In this document: positions 48,894-56,946 of the stretch, piece by piece
How the letters are laid out: each line of letters opens with the position of its first letter
Position numbering within the stretch: the first letter of the stretch is position 1
DNA from: Tidjanibacter sp.
GTDB lineage: Bacteria; Bacteroidota; Bacteroidia; Bacteroidales; Rikenellaceae
DNA: 64,000 nucleotides
NCBI GenBank assembly: GCA_017396085.1
Contig: JAFQNC010000029.1
Span: 1 to 64,000, forward strand
Direction of reading: 5' to 3'
Program-made: the position numbers and the translations under genes
Notes under the pieces: model-generated
Told to the model about the DNA's origin: nothing
Database searches by the model: none
The model's input: only the letters and a program-made list of their open reading frames with translations

Positions 48894-49709
48894 TTATTTG
48901 TTTGCACACTCTGCATTGGGGGTGGGGCAGCACTTGGGTGCTTTGGGAGCACACGATTTGCGCTGCTGATAGTGCTCTTTGAGGAGAGCCTGCTGCTCGG
49001 GGGTGAGCAGGGCGTTAATCTCCTGACGTACAGCCTTGCGAGCCTCACGACTTGCGGCGTTGAGGTGGGGATGACGGTGAGGTTTGTTGCACTCTGCTTT
49101 CTTTGCGCACTCGGCCTTCTTGTCGCAGGGTTTGTTGCACTCTGCTTTCTTTGCGCACTCTGCCTTCTTGTCGCAGGGCTTGTTGCACTCTGCTTTCTTT
49201 GTGCACTCAGCCTTCTTGTCGCAAGGCTTGTTGCACTCTGCCTTCTTTGTGCACTCTGCCTTCTTATCGCAGGGTTTGTTGCACTCTGCTTTCTTTGCGC
49301 ACTCTGCCTTCTTGTCGCAAGGCTTGTTGCACTCGGCTTTCTTTGCGCACTCTGCCTTCTTGTCGCAAGGTTTGTCGCACTCGGCTTTCTTTGCGCACTC
49401 TGCTTTCTTGTCGCAGGGCTTGTTGCACTCTGCTTTCTTATCACACTTGGGGCCGTGCTGTTTGTCGGGGCACTTAACCTCGCCCTCGTGTTTCTTACAC
49501 GACTTAATCTCCTTCTGAATTTGTTTGCCTTGCTTCAGGTAGACGGCATAGACTGCTTTCTCCTGTGCATCATCGAGGCTGACGATTTCGTCAAGTTTCT
49601 CGGTTTTGCGCTCGGCATACTCTTTAGCGTTGAACTTGCACTCGTTTTGGGCGCACGACATCATCATAACGCCTGCGGCTGCAATAGCCAAAATCCTAAA
49701 AGTTTTCAT
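48894..49709 (-). CDS. Cysteine-rich repeat lipoprotein with a Spy/CpxP-like LTPEQQ segment
   Basis: A 271-residue protein with a lipoprotein signal ('MMMSCAQN', Cys 19). Residues 27-70 are a charged helical DUF4890-like segment. Residues 89-210 are one partial and seven complete 16-residue repeats 'CDKKAECAKKAECNKP' (third and sixth variable positions A/T, D/N). Then come 'HRHPHL' and a helix 'REARKAVRQEINALLTPEQQALLKEHYQQ' (about 221-250), whose 'LTPEQQ' matches the LTxxQ motif of CpxP/Spy periplasmic chaperones. By count there are 31 Cys in 271 residues. It could bind metals or form a disulphide-rich stalk (inference). It lies between a TonB receptor and a LytTR operon. Confidence 0.85.
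   Translation of the reverse strand: MKTFRILAIAAAGVMMMSCAQNECKFNAKEYAERKTEKLDEIVSLDDAQEKAVYAVYLKQGKQIQKEIKSCKKHEGEVKCPDKQHGPKCDKKAECNKPCDKKAECAKKAECDKPCDKKAECAKKAECNKPCDKKAECAKKAECNKPCDKKAECTKKAECNKPCDKKAECTKKAECNKPCDKKAECAKKAECNKPCDKKAECAKKAECNKPHRHPHLNAASREARKAVRQEINALLTPEQQALLKEHYQQRKSCAPKAPKCCPTPNAECANK
49080..49445 (-). repeat. 48-bp tandem repeat array inside the cysteine-rich gene
   Basis: Seven 48-bp units plus a 30-bp partial unit. Each unit codes for CDKKAECxKKAECxKP, with near-identical nucleotide sequence between units apart from third-position and A/T-codon changes. Such arrays can gain or lose whole units in frame. Confidence 0.9.
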
Positions 49710-49763
49710 AAGGTAGTTTTTTGTATGGTTAAATAATTAAACGTTATCCCTATTTTCGGAAAA

Positions 49764-49859
49764 CAAAAATAGGACACTTTTCTTTACCATACATTATATA
49801 TGGGGGTGAAACGACCAAATTAGGGGGTGAACCGACCACGACAAAGGCCAAACCGACCG
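49764..49859 (-). promoter_or_regulatory. Promoter of the cysteine-rich gene with three 21-bp-phased direct repeats
   Basis: Minus-strand TATTTTTG at plus 49764-49771 (about 55 bp before the start codon). Upstream of it, gggggtgaaacgacca (49802-49817), gggggtgaaccgacca (49823-49838) and a weaker aaaccgacc (49850-49858) recur at exactly 21 bp, two helical turns. They lie where an activator would bind. The LytTR regulator encoded immediately upstream is the best candidate. Confidence 0.7.
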
Positions 49860-49918
49860 CCCAAACACCTCCCCTATGGGCGTTTGCGGCAGAAGTTACA
49901 ATATGTTTGTGGGTGGAA

Positions 49919-50674
49919 TTAGTTGCCCGCAGCGAGCCAGCCCTTGAACTCCGAGGTGCGGGCCTTGCTGATGATGATACGCTCGGGGGTGGGCACGGAG
50001 AGGTTTACGGCCAATCGGCTGCCAAACCACACCGAGATGTCCTTGATGGCTTTGCGGGAGATGATAAACTGACGATTGGCTCGGAAAAAGTCCTCCTCGG
50101 AGAGCCTGCCGTAGATACTCTCCAATGTACCCTCCGTGGGGTAGGACTTGCCCTCCAAAGAGGTTACGCTCACCTTCTCCTCCGAGGTGTGGAAGAAGGC
50201 GATTTGCTCCTCGCCGAGGGGCACGATGCGGTCTTTGACCTGCACAAGCAGGGTGGTGTGTCGCCTACGCTCGGCTACCATACTATCCACCCTCCGGGTG
50301 TAGTCGCTCCTCTGGGGCGAGGTTAGAGTCAGGAACTTACCAACGGCTCTCTCCAAGTCGCTGCGTTTGAGGGGTTTGAGGATGTAGTCTATGCTGTTCA
50401 CTCGGAACGCTTCAAGCGCATACTGGTCGTAGGCGGTGGTGAAGATTATGGGACACGAAATGGTGGTGGTGTCGAAGATGCGGAAGGCATTACCATCGGC
50501 CAAGTGGATGTCCAAAAATACGAGGTCGGGCATTGCATTGGCAGCAAACCACTCGCAACTCTCCCCAACACTCTCCAACGTTGCCACCACCTCCATCTGG
50601 GGATACAACTCACCGAGCAACACTTGAAGGTTGCGTGCGGCAGCGGTCTCGTCTTCTATGATGATGGCTCTCAT
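49919..50674 (-). CDS. LytTR-family response regulator
   Basis: A 251-residue protein. N-terminal receiver domain: 'MRAIIIEDETAAARNLQVLL' and 'PDLVFLDIHLADGNAF' (phospho-acceptor Asp in 'FLDIHL'), '...IIFTTAYDQYALEAFRVNSIDYILKPL' with the Lys switch. C-terminal LytTR DNA-binding domain (about 140-245): 'RIVPLGEEQIAFFHTSEEKVSVTSLEGKSYPTEGTLESI...DFFRANRQFIISRKAIKDI'. LytTR proteins bind direct repeats about 21 bp apart. Its start overlaps the histidine-kinase stop by 4 nt (ATGA), so the pair is coupled. Confidence 0.95.
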   Translation of the reverse strand: MRAIIIEDETAAARNLQVLLGELYPQMEVVATLESVGESCEWFAANAMPDLVFLDIHLADGNAFRIFDTTTISCPIIFTTAYDQYALEAFRVNSIDYILKPLKRSDLERAVGKFLTLTSPQRSDYTRRVDSMVAERRRHTTLLVQVKDRIVPLGEEQIAFFHTSEEKVSVTSLEGKSYPTEGTLESIYGRLSEEDFFRANRQFIISRKAIKDISVWFGSRLAVNLSVPTPERIIISKARTSEFKGWLAAGN

Positions 50675-52008
50675 TGTGCGTTGCTGGTGGTGGGGTTAAG
50701 AATGGGGAGTTTTACGGTGAAGGTGCGCCCATCGTTCTCCACCCTCACGGTGCGCCCTGTGAGGAGTTCGTAGCGGTGGGAGAGGTTGCTCAGACCAATG
50801 CCGGTGCTCTCCTCGGCCTCGAGTTTGGGCTGTATGGTGTTGGCCACCACAATGTAGCCCTCCTCGGTGGTGATGCGGATGGTCATCGGGTGGGCCGAGG
50901 TTATGGTGTTGTGCTTCACAGCGTTCTCAATCAGTGGCTGGATGGAGAGGGGTGGCAACTTGTGCCCATAGAGAGCCCTGTCTACCTCCACCTCCACGTG
51001 CAACTTGCCCGCATAGCGGATTTCCAACAGATATTTGTAGGCCTCAAGGAAGTGGAGTTCGCTCTCCACGGTGGTCATCTCGGCCGTACCGTCTTGAATG
51101 ATGTAGCGGTAGGTGTCGGACATCTGGTTGATGTAGACCAGCGCATCTTCCTTTTTCTCCTCCCTCACGAGCATAGAGAGCGAGTTGAGCGAGTTGAAGA
51201 GGAAGTGGGGATTGACCTGATTTACAAGTGTGTTGTATTGCCACGTGAGGTTTTCGTTTTTGAGCCTTTCGTTCTCCACCTCAATCTCCTGCTGCTTGTA
51301 GTGCATCTGGTAGATTTTGCCATAGAAAACGGCAATTACGTAGGTGACCGAGAGTTTCAGCACCAGCATAGGGTTGAAAATGCTTCGTGCGGTGGCGGTG
51401 ATAACGATGTCGCCGCGCCTTGTGAGCTGGGGTGCCACAAAGTAGAAGAGCAGCAGCAGGCCCAAACAAAGGAGCAACCTCCACACATAACCCCACCTCT
51501 CCCTGCGCATTGGGGTGGTCATTATCCACAGGAGCAACATCGCCACAACCACATAGAAGAGCATATCCACCCACATAAACAGACGCCCCTTTTCGCTCAT
51601 CCAAGGGTTGCTGTGGTGGCGTTGTTTGGATAGTTGTCGGGAGATACTCTCCTCGCGGATGATGACCTCCTCGCCACGCTCCTGCTCGCCCACACCTTCC
51701 ACTGTGGCCTCACCACGCTCCTGCTCGTCTGTGCCCTCTGCCACCACTCCGCTTTGCTCGTGGGTGGGGTGGTCGCTCGGTGCGGTGGTTGCAGCGGCCT
51801 CCACCACCTGCTCGGTTGCGGGCCTGTGGGGCTCGTTCTCCTGTCGGTTGTGGTTGGAACTCTCCACCATAATAAATACAAGGTAGTAGAAATTGACCAC
51901 CACCGAAATGAGGATGGCGATGAGCAGGTTGAGTGCGAGTGTTCTGCGGTTGGTTGTGGGTTTCATCTCTTTGTGGAGTTGAGTGTGCGGTGAGGGTGTG
52001 GGAGCCAA
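50671..52008 (-). CDS. LytS/His_kinase-type membrane sensor histidine kinase
   Basis: A 445-residue protein. One N-terminal membrane segment (about 22-45), then a Glu/Gly/Gln-rich linker (about 50-125) with a near-duplicated 'EQERGE' motif, and three to four more segments (about 145-225). The His_kinase domain has 'NPHFLFNSLNSLSMLVREEKKEDALVYI' with the phospho-acceptor His. The ATPase domain has 'LSIQPLIENAVKHNT' and 'GIGLSNLSHRYELLTG'. It senses an unknown envelope signal and phosphorylates the LytTR protein encoded downstream. It begins 1 bp after the gamma-carbonic-anhydrase-like gene stops. Confidence 0.93.
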   Translation of the reverse strand: MAPTPSPHTQLHKEMKPTTNRRTLALNLLIAILISVVVNFYYLVFIMVESSNHNRQENEPHRPATEQVVEAAATTAPSDHPTHEQSGVVAEGTDEQERGEATVEGVGEQERGEEVIIREESISRQLSKQRHHSNPWMSEKGRLFMWVDMLFYVVVAMLLLWIMTTPMRRERWGYVWRLLLCLGLLLLFYFVAPQLTRRGDIVITATARSIFNPMLVLKLSVTYVIAVFYGKIYQMHYKQQEIEVENERLKNENLTWQYNTLVNQVNPHFLFNSLNSLSMLVREEKKEDALVYINQMSDTYRYIIQDGTAEMTTVESELHFLEAYKYLLEIRYAGKLHVEVEVDRALYGHKLPPLSIQPLIENAVKHNTITSAHPMTIRITTEEGYIVVANTIQPKLEAEESTGIGLSNLSHRYELLTGRTVRVENDGRTFTVKLPILNPTTSNAQ

Positions 52009-52560
52009 CTACTCCTCTTCCTTATTGACGAAATACTCGGGGAACCAAGTTGCGTAGTGCATATAGTCCCTTGTGGTGCGTTCAAGGGTGTTGGTGCGCT
52101 GCTCGGGGGTTACCTCTTTGAGCCTCTTTGCGGGCACTCCGGCATATAGTCCGTTGGGCTCCAACACTGCGTTGGACAACACGAGTGCTCCGGCTGCGAT
52201 GATGCACCCTTCGCCCACCTTGGCATTGTCGAGCACCGTGGCACCCATACCAATCAGACATCCGTTGCCAATCTCTGCGCCGTGGATTATGGCATTGTGG
52301 CCCACGCTCACGCCATCGCCCAACACGGTTACCGAGGGGTGGGGCGAGAGGTCGTAGGTGGCGTGCAGACAGGCTCCGTCTTGGATGTTGCACCTCTTGC
52401 CGATGCGGATGGCGTTCACATCGCCCCTGATGACGGCACCAAACCAGATGCTGCTCTGGTCGCCAATCTCCACGTTGCCCACGATGGTGGCGTTCTCTGC
52501 CACCATACAGTTCTTACCAATCTTCGGGGTGTAGCCCCTCACTTCTTTTATTATTGCCAT
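52009..52560 (-). CDS. Gamma-carbonic-anhydrase-like left-handed beta-helix protein
   Basis: A 183-residue protein of hexapeptide repeats: 'GKNCMVAENATIVGNVEIGDQSSIWFGAVIRGDVNAIRIGKRCNIQDGACLH' and on to '...GCLIGMGATVLDNAKVGEGCIIAAGALVL'. The metal-binding His residues of the gamma-class family ('LHATYDLSPHP' and 'GHNAIIHGAEIG') are present, with the Cam/CaiE/PaaY-type trimer fold. Actual carbonic anhydrase activity is not assured for this branch. The gene is followed at once by the histidine kinase gene. Confidence 0.9.
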   Translation of the reverse strand: MAIIKEVRGYTPKIGKNCMVAENATIVGNVEIGDQSSIWFGAVIRGDVNAIRIGKRCNIQDGACLHATYDLSPHPSVTVLGDGVSVGHNAIIHGAEIGNGCLIGMGATVLDNAKVGEGCIIAAGALVLSNAVLEPNGLYAGVPAKRLKEVTPEQRTNTLERTTRDYMHYATWFPEYFVNKEEE

Positions 52561-52590
52561 AGCCTTCGTTTGTGTAATCCTGACCTGTAA

Positions 52591-52632
52591 TTTTGAATTT
52601 TGAATTTTGAATTCTCAATTCTCAATTCTCAA
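52591..52632. repeat. Heptanucleotide array overlapping the mazG stop
   Basis: Three ttttgaa units followed by three ttctcaa units. The minus-strand mazG stop codon (plus 52629-52631) lies inside the last unit. Confidence 0.8.
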
Positions 52633-53417
52633 TTCCCTTTCGCTTCTTGCCAAAGGGCTTCCATCTCGTTGAGGGTCATATCGCCCAACGACTTGCCCAT
52701 CTCGGCAGCCCTCTTTTCGATGTGTTGGAAACGGCTGATGAACTTCTTGTTGGTGCGCTCGAGTGCATTTTCGGGGTCCACTCCGTAGAGCCTTGAAGCG
52801 TTGATGAGTGCAAAGAAGAGGTCGCCAATCTCCTCCTCAAGGGCCTCCTGATTGCCACTGCGCACCTCGGCCTCCACCTCGCCAATCTCCTCACGCACCT
52901 TGTCCCACACATCCTCTTTCTGCTCCCAATCGAAGCCTGCCGAGGCGGCCTTCTGACCGATGCGATAGCCTTTGACCATTGCGGGCAACGAGCGAGGCAC
53001 TCCTGCCAACACGCCCCCTGCGGCCTTGCGCTCCTTCTTGGCTTTCTCTTTGAGTTTGAGCATCTCCCAGTTGTGGATAACCTCCTGTGCGCCCTCGGCC
53101 TGCACATCTCCATAGACGTGTGGGTGGCGGTAGATGAGTTTGTCGCAGAGGTAGTTGCACACATCAGCAAAGTCGAAACGCCCTTGCTCTTCGCCCATCT
53201 TGGAGTAGAACACGATGTGGAGCAACACATCGCCCAACTCCTCACGTATGCCGTCAAAGTTTTCGTCAGTGATGGCGTCTACGAGTTCAAAACACTCCTC
53301 TATGGTGTTGTTGCGCAGCGAGTGGAAGGTTTGTTCTCTGTCCCAAGGGCATTTTTCGCGCAGGGTGTCCATCACCTCCAAGAGCCTTGCTGCGGCTTCG
53401 AGTTTCTTTTCGTACAT
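52629..53417 (-). CDS. mazG: Nucleoside triphosphate pyrophosphohydrolase MazG
   Basis: A 262-residue protein with two MazG-type metal-binding domains. The first has 'LREKCPWDREQTFHSLRNNTIEECFELVDAI...NFDGIREELGDVLLHIVFYSKMGEEQGRF'. The second has 'DKVREEIGEVEAEVRSGNQEALEEEIGDLFFALIN'. The EExxE and EExxD boxes that hold Mg2+ are seen in both. It hydrolyses NTPs to NMP and pyrophosphate, cleaning abnormal nucleotides and modulating ppGpp stress response. Length is near that of E. coli MazG. It is divergent from the NamZ gene. Confidence 0.95.
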   Translation of the reverse strand: MYEKKLEAAARLLEVMDTLREKCPWDREQTFHSLRNNTIEECFELVDAITDENFDGIREELGDVLLHIVFYSKMGEEQGRFDFADVCNYLCDKLIYRHPHVYGDVQAEGAQEVIHNWEMLKLKEKAKKERKAAGGVLAGVPRSLPAMVKGYRIGQKAASAGFDWEQKEDVWDKVREEIGEVEAEVRSGNQEALEEEIGDLFFALINASRLYGVDPENALERTNKKFISRFQHIEKRAAEMGKSLGDMTLNEMEALWQEAKGN

Positions 53418-53453
53418 AACGGTTTTCGTTCAATAAACGTTCTAATTGTGTTG

Positions 53454-53490
53454 CAAAGATACTCTTTTCGCCAAAAAATTTTTACATTTG
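53454..53490. promoter_or_regulatory. Divergent -7 boxes for mazG and the NamZ/GH20 operon
   Basis: Minus-strand TATCTTTG at plus 53454-53461 (mazG) and plus-strand TACATTTG at 53483-53490 (28 bp before ATG 53518). No clear -33 for either. Confidence 0.55.
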
Positions 53491-53517
53491 TGAGAAATAT
53501 TATTCTCACTCCGAACT

Positions 53518-54690
53518 ATGACACTCAAACGACTCTTCATACTGCTCTGTGCGCTCACATCAACCGGCTTGCTGTTTGGACAGGAGGGGGTAGATATTAG
53601 GCCCGGCGACACCCGCTTGGGCGACTACCTGCCGCTGCTCCACGGCCGTAGGGTGGGGGTGCTGACCAACCACACGGGTGTGGTGGAGGGGAGCCACATT
53701 GTCGATACGCTCATCAGCTGCGGAGTGAATGTTACGGCCATTTTTGCGCCCGAACACGGCTTTCGTGGCACCCACAGCGCAGGCGAGGCAGTGGCCTCCA
53801 CAAGGGATGCCTACACGGGCGTGGAGATTATCTCCCTCTATGGCAAAAACCGCACCCCGAGGGCAAACGATGTGTTCAAGACCGATATTATTGTCGTTGA
53901 TATACAAGATGTTGGACTGCGCTACTACACCTACCTCTCCACCCTCTACCTGATGATGCAGATTTGTGCCGAGGTGGGGGTGCCTATGCTGGTGCTTGAC
54001 AGGCCCAATCCCAATGGTATGTATGTAGATGGCCCCATTTTGGATGTGGCCTACCGCTCGTTTGTGGGTATGTTGCCCATCCCCATTGTCCACGGTATGA
54101 CCTTGGGCGAACTGGCGCGAATGATTAACGGCGAGGGGTGGCTCGAAGGGGGCGTGAAGTGCGACCTCACGGTGGTACCCTGCCTTGGCTACCGCCGCTC
54201 TATGCAATACACCCCGCCCATTGCCCCTTCGCCCAATCTGCCCAACCTCCAAGCCATAAGGCTCTACCCCTCGCTGTGCTACTTTGAGGCCACGCCCGTG
54301 AGCGTGGGCAGGGGTACGGAATTCCCATTCCAGACCTATGGACACCCACAGTTGGAGGGCAACGTGGAGTTTACTCCCGTGGCCAAGCAGGGTGCCCGCC
54401 GGCCTCCGCAGGAGGGGGTTCTGTGTAGGGGGGTGGACCTCCGAGAGGTGCCGCTTGACTCACTCACGGCGGAGAAGATAGACCTCCGCTACCTCGTTGG
54501 GGCCTACAAACAACTCGGCCTCGGTAACGACTTCTTCCTGAGCAACTTTTTTGAAAAACTCGTGGGCGTGGGCTACGTGAGGGAGATGATTCTCGCAGGC
54601 TACACGGCCGAGCAGATTGAGGCCACTTGGGAGGCCGATGTGGAGAGATTCAAACAACAACGCAAACCATACCTTATCTATGAAGATTAG
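53518..54690 (+). CDS. namZ: DUF1343 / NamZ-type exo-beta-N-acetylmuramidase
   Basis: A 390-residue protein with a signal peptide (MTLKRLFILLCALTSTGLLFG). The DUF1343 region shows 'RRVGVLTNHTGVV', 'FAPEHGFRGTHSAGEAV', 'VFKTDIIVVDIQDVGLRYYTYLSTLYLMM' and 'VLDRPNPNG', as in NamZ (GH171) enzymes. These remove MurNAc from the non-reducing end of peptidoglycan fragments. It overlaps by 11 nt a GH20 hexosaminidase, suggesting stepwise removal of GlcNAc and MurNAc in cell-wall recycling or scavenging. GH171 assignment is by resemblance. Confidence 0.87.
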   Translation: MTLKRLFILLCALTSTGLLFGQEGVDIRPGDTRLGDYLPLLHGRRVGVLTNHTGVVEGSHIVDTLISCGVNVTAIFAPEHGFRGTHSAGEAVASTRDAYTGVEIISLYGKNRTPRANDVFKTDIIVVDIQDVGLRYYTYLSTLYLMMQICAEVGVPMLVLDRPNPNGMYVDGPILDVAYRSFVGMLPIPIVHGMTLGELARMINGEGWLEGGVKCDLTVVPCLGYRRSMQYTPPIAPSPNLPNLQAIRLYPSLCYFEATPVSVGRGTEFPFQTYGHPQLEGNVEFTPVAKQGARRPPQEGVLCRGVDLREVPLDSLTAEKIDLRYLVGAYKQLGLGNDFFLSNFFEKLVGVGYVREMILAGYTAEQIEATWEADVERFKQQRKPYLIYED

Positions 54691-56695
54691 ACTCCTCCGA
54701 GTGGTGCTCACGACACTGCTCCTTTGTTCGGCTTTTGTGGCCGAGGCTACGACTGTGCCCTCATTGGACCTTGTGCCCCTGCCACGCAACGTGGAGCAGA
54801 GCGAGGGAGAGTTCCGCTTTACCTCTGCCACCACCGTCTACTGCCCTGTGCCCCAACTGCGGGCCTACCTTGCCGACTACCTCCCCACCTTTGCGTGGCG
54901 TAGTGTGCGTAGCCGTGTGGAGGTGCGCATCAATCCCTCACTGGGGTTGCCGAAGGAGGGCTACCGATTGAGCGTGCAGAGCGACAAGGTGTTGGTTGAG
55001 GGTGCCGACTATGCAGGTGCTTTCTATGGTGCTCAGACTCTGCTGCAACTCTTCCCGCCACAGGTCTACGAGGGCGATTTCCGCTCGCCTTGTGCGCTGC
55101 CCTGCGTGGAGATTACCGATTGGCCCGAGTACCCCTACCGTGGCCAACACCTCGATGTGGCACGCACCTTTATGTCGGTGGAGGAGGTTAAGGAGTACAT
55201 CTCCCACCTTGCCCGCCACAAAATCAACCGACTCCATTTCCACCTCACCGATGACCAAGGTTGGAGGGTGGAAATTGCTTCCCACCCCGAACTCACCTCG
55301 GTTGGAGCGTGGAGGGGTGGCGATAGCCCCATTTGGGCCATCTATGGCAGTTTGGACAAGAAATATGGCGGCTACTACACTCAGGCCGAATTGCGCGAAC
55401 TGGTCGCTTGGGCAGCACAACGGGCCATAACCATAATTCCCGAAGTGGACCTGCCCGGCCACAGCCTTGCCATCGGTAAGGTCTACCCCGAGGTGCTCTG
55501 CCCCGTGGAGAGGGACAACAGCCGTGCTGCGGGCTACGACAGGCGCAATGTGTGGTGTGTGGCGAGGGAGGAGAACTATGCTCTGCTGGACGACATCTTC
55601 CGTGAGTTGGCCGACATTTTCCCCTCCGAGTGGGTACACATCGGCGGCGATGAGGTGGGTATGAACCAGTGGAAGGAGTGCCCCCACTGTTCGGCTCTCT
55701 ATGAGCAGAAGGGCTACACCAACTATGCCCAACTTGAAGCCCATTTCCTCAATAGGGTGGTGGAGATTGTGGCTCGCTATGGCAAACGCCCCGTGGTGTG
55801 GAACGAGGCCATCAATGGTGGCAACCTCACACGGGAGGCTCTGGTGTGTGGATGGGATGGCATAAAACCTTGCAGGAAATCTACAGCCGAGGGCTACCGC
55901 ACGGTGATAATGCCCGCACAGTGGTTCTACTTCGATATGCGCCAAGCGCCCCACGAGATGGGCCACAACTGGGCCGGTGTGGTCAGCACCGAGAAGTGCT
56001 ACTCGTTCAACCTTGACGAGCAGGGTTTTTCGCCCGAACAAAAGGCTATGGTTGAGGGCTTTGAGGGTGCTTTTTGGAGTGAGATACATCTCTCGGCCCG
56101 CCCCCATTTCGATAGTTACGTGGAGTATATGACCTTCCCACGAGTGTGTGCCGTGGCCGAAATGGGTTGGACACCGCAGCAGATGCGCAAGTGGAGCGAG
56201 TTTGAGGCCCGACTGAAAGGGCACGCAAGGCGTATGGATGCTATGGGTATTGACCACCGTAGCGGCCCTGCGCCCAAGCCTGAGGGCAAGGTTATTACTC
56301 CCAAAATGGCGATGACCACCTCAATGCCTATGAGCAAGGAGGAGGCCTTGGGCAAACTCTCGGCCTATGCCAACGATTGGGGCTACACCACCAAGCGCAC
56401 CTGCGAGAAGGGTGATTGGGTGTTGTGGGAGTTTGTGCAACCCATTGATGATGTGAGTGTTGAACTTACCACCGGCTACCGCCACATTCCAAAGGGTGTG
56501 TTCTCGGCCGGCGTGGTTGAGGTGAGCACCAACGGCAAAGACTTCCGCCGAGTGGCCGACCTTCACAACGGCTCGGCAACCATCCGCATCAACCGCCCCA
56601 TCAAGGCCATCCGCTTGCGTTGCACCGCCACCGGCAATGGCGACTCGTTTGTGCTCCTCCAATACCCCGTCATTCGGAAAGCAGATAATAATTAG
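54680..56695 (+). CDS. Family 20 beta-N-acetylhexosaminidase
   Basis: A 671-residue protein starting at ATG 54680 'MKIRLLRVVLTTLLLCSAFVAEA' (signal peptide). N-terminal GH20b-like domain (about 25-145), catalytic TIM barrel (about 150-510) with 'HLTDDQGWRVEI' and the catalytic Asp-Glu pair in 'VHIGGDEVGMNQWKECPHC'. A C-terminal beta domain (about 545-670) resembles a sugar-binding F5/8 fold. It removes terminal beta-GlcNAc or GalNAc. Its 5' end overlaps the NamZ gene by 11 nt, so it is co-translated; the substrate is probably a GlcNAc-MurNAc fragment. Confidence 0.93.
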   Translation: MKIRLLRVVLTTLLLCSAFVAEATTVPSLDLVPLPRNVEQSEGEFRFTSATTVYCPVPQLRAYLADYLPTFAWRSVRSRVEVRINPSLGLPKEGYRLSVQSDKVLVEGADYAGAFYGAQTLLQLFPPQVYEGDFRSPCALPCVEITDWPEYPYRGQHLDVARTFMSVEEVKEYISHLARHKINRLHFHLTDDQGWRVEIASHPELTSVGAWRGGDSPIWAIYGSLDKKYGGYYTQAELRELVAWAAQRAITIIPEVDLPGHSLAIGKVYPEVLCPVERDNSRAAGYDRRNVWCVAREENYALLDDIFRELADIFPSEWVHIGGDEVGMNQWKECPHCSALYEQKGYTNYAQLEAHFLNRVVEIVARYGKRPVVWNEAINGGNLTREALVCGWDGIKPCRKSTAEGYRTVIMPAQWFYFDMRQAPHEMGHNWAGVVSTEKCYSFNLDEQGFSPEQKAMVEGFEGAFWSEIHLSARPHFDSYVEYMTFPRVCAVAEMGWTPQQMRKWSEFEARLKGHARRMDAMGIDHRSGPAPKPEGKVITPKMAMTTSMPMSKEEALGKLSAYANDWGYTTKRTCEKGDWVLWEFVQPIDDVSVELTTGYRHIPKGVFSAGVVEVSTNGKDFRRVADLHNGSATIRINRPIKAIRLRCTATGNGDSFVLLQYPVIRKADNN

Positions 56696-56725
56696 TAATT
56701 AGTAAAGAGTAAAGAGTAAATAGTG
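56691..56725. repeat. Heptanucleotide array at the GH20 stop codon
   Basis: attagta, attagta, aagagta, aagagta, aatagtg. The TAG stop (56693-56695) is part of the first unit. Confidence 0.75.
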
Positions 56726-56726
56726 C

Positions 56727-56753
56727 GGAGCAATAGGAAATCCCTATTGCTCC
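56727..56753 (+). terminator. Terminator of the NamZ/GH20 operon
   Basis: ggagcaatagg and cctattgctcc arms around aaatc, then TATCTTTTTTATTT. Confidence 0.8.
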
Positions 56754-56861
56754 TATCTTTTTTATTTCCCCTATTCTTCCTATTCCTCCCGTCAGCCCCC
56801 TAATTTCTTGCTCTTGCTCAATAATTTTCCATTTTCAATTTTCCATTTTCAATTTTATACC

Positions 56862-56869
56862 TATTTTTG
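56862..56869 (+). promoter_or_regulatory. -7 box of pheT
   Basis: TATTTTTG, about 78 bp before ATG 56947. The region around it is AT-rich with ttttccattttcaat repeats and no clear -33. Confidence 0.5.
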
Positions 56870-56946
56870 TAGGTTAATTGCGCCACTACGTGGCGTGAGC
56901 AGACAAAAAACGAAAAAATGAGAAACTAAAAACATATCAAAACACT

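Noticed and set aside
49080..49445. CRISPR array
   Set aside because: Regular 48-bp units have no unique spacers and are coding.
48972..49736. Long open frames antisense to the cysteine-rich gene (also other frames of the same array)
   Set aside because: A product of the 48-bp repeat, which keeps several frames open. Only the minus-strand frame has a lipoprotein signal and non-repeat domains.
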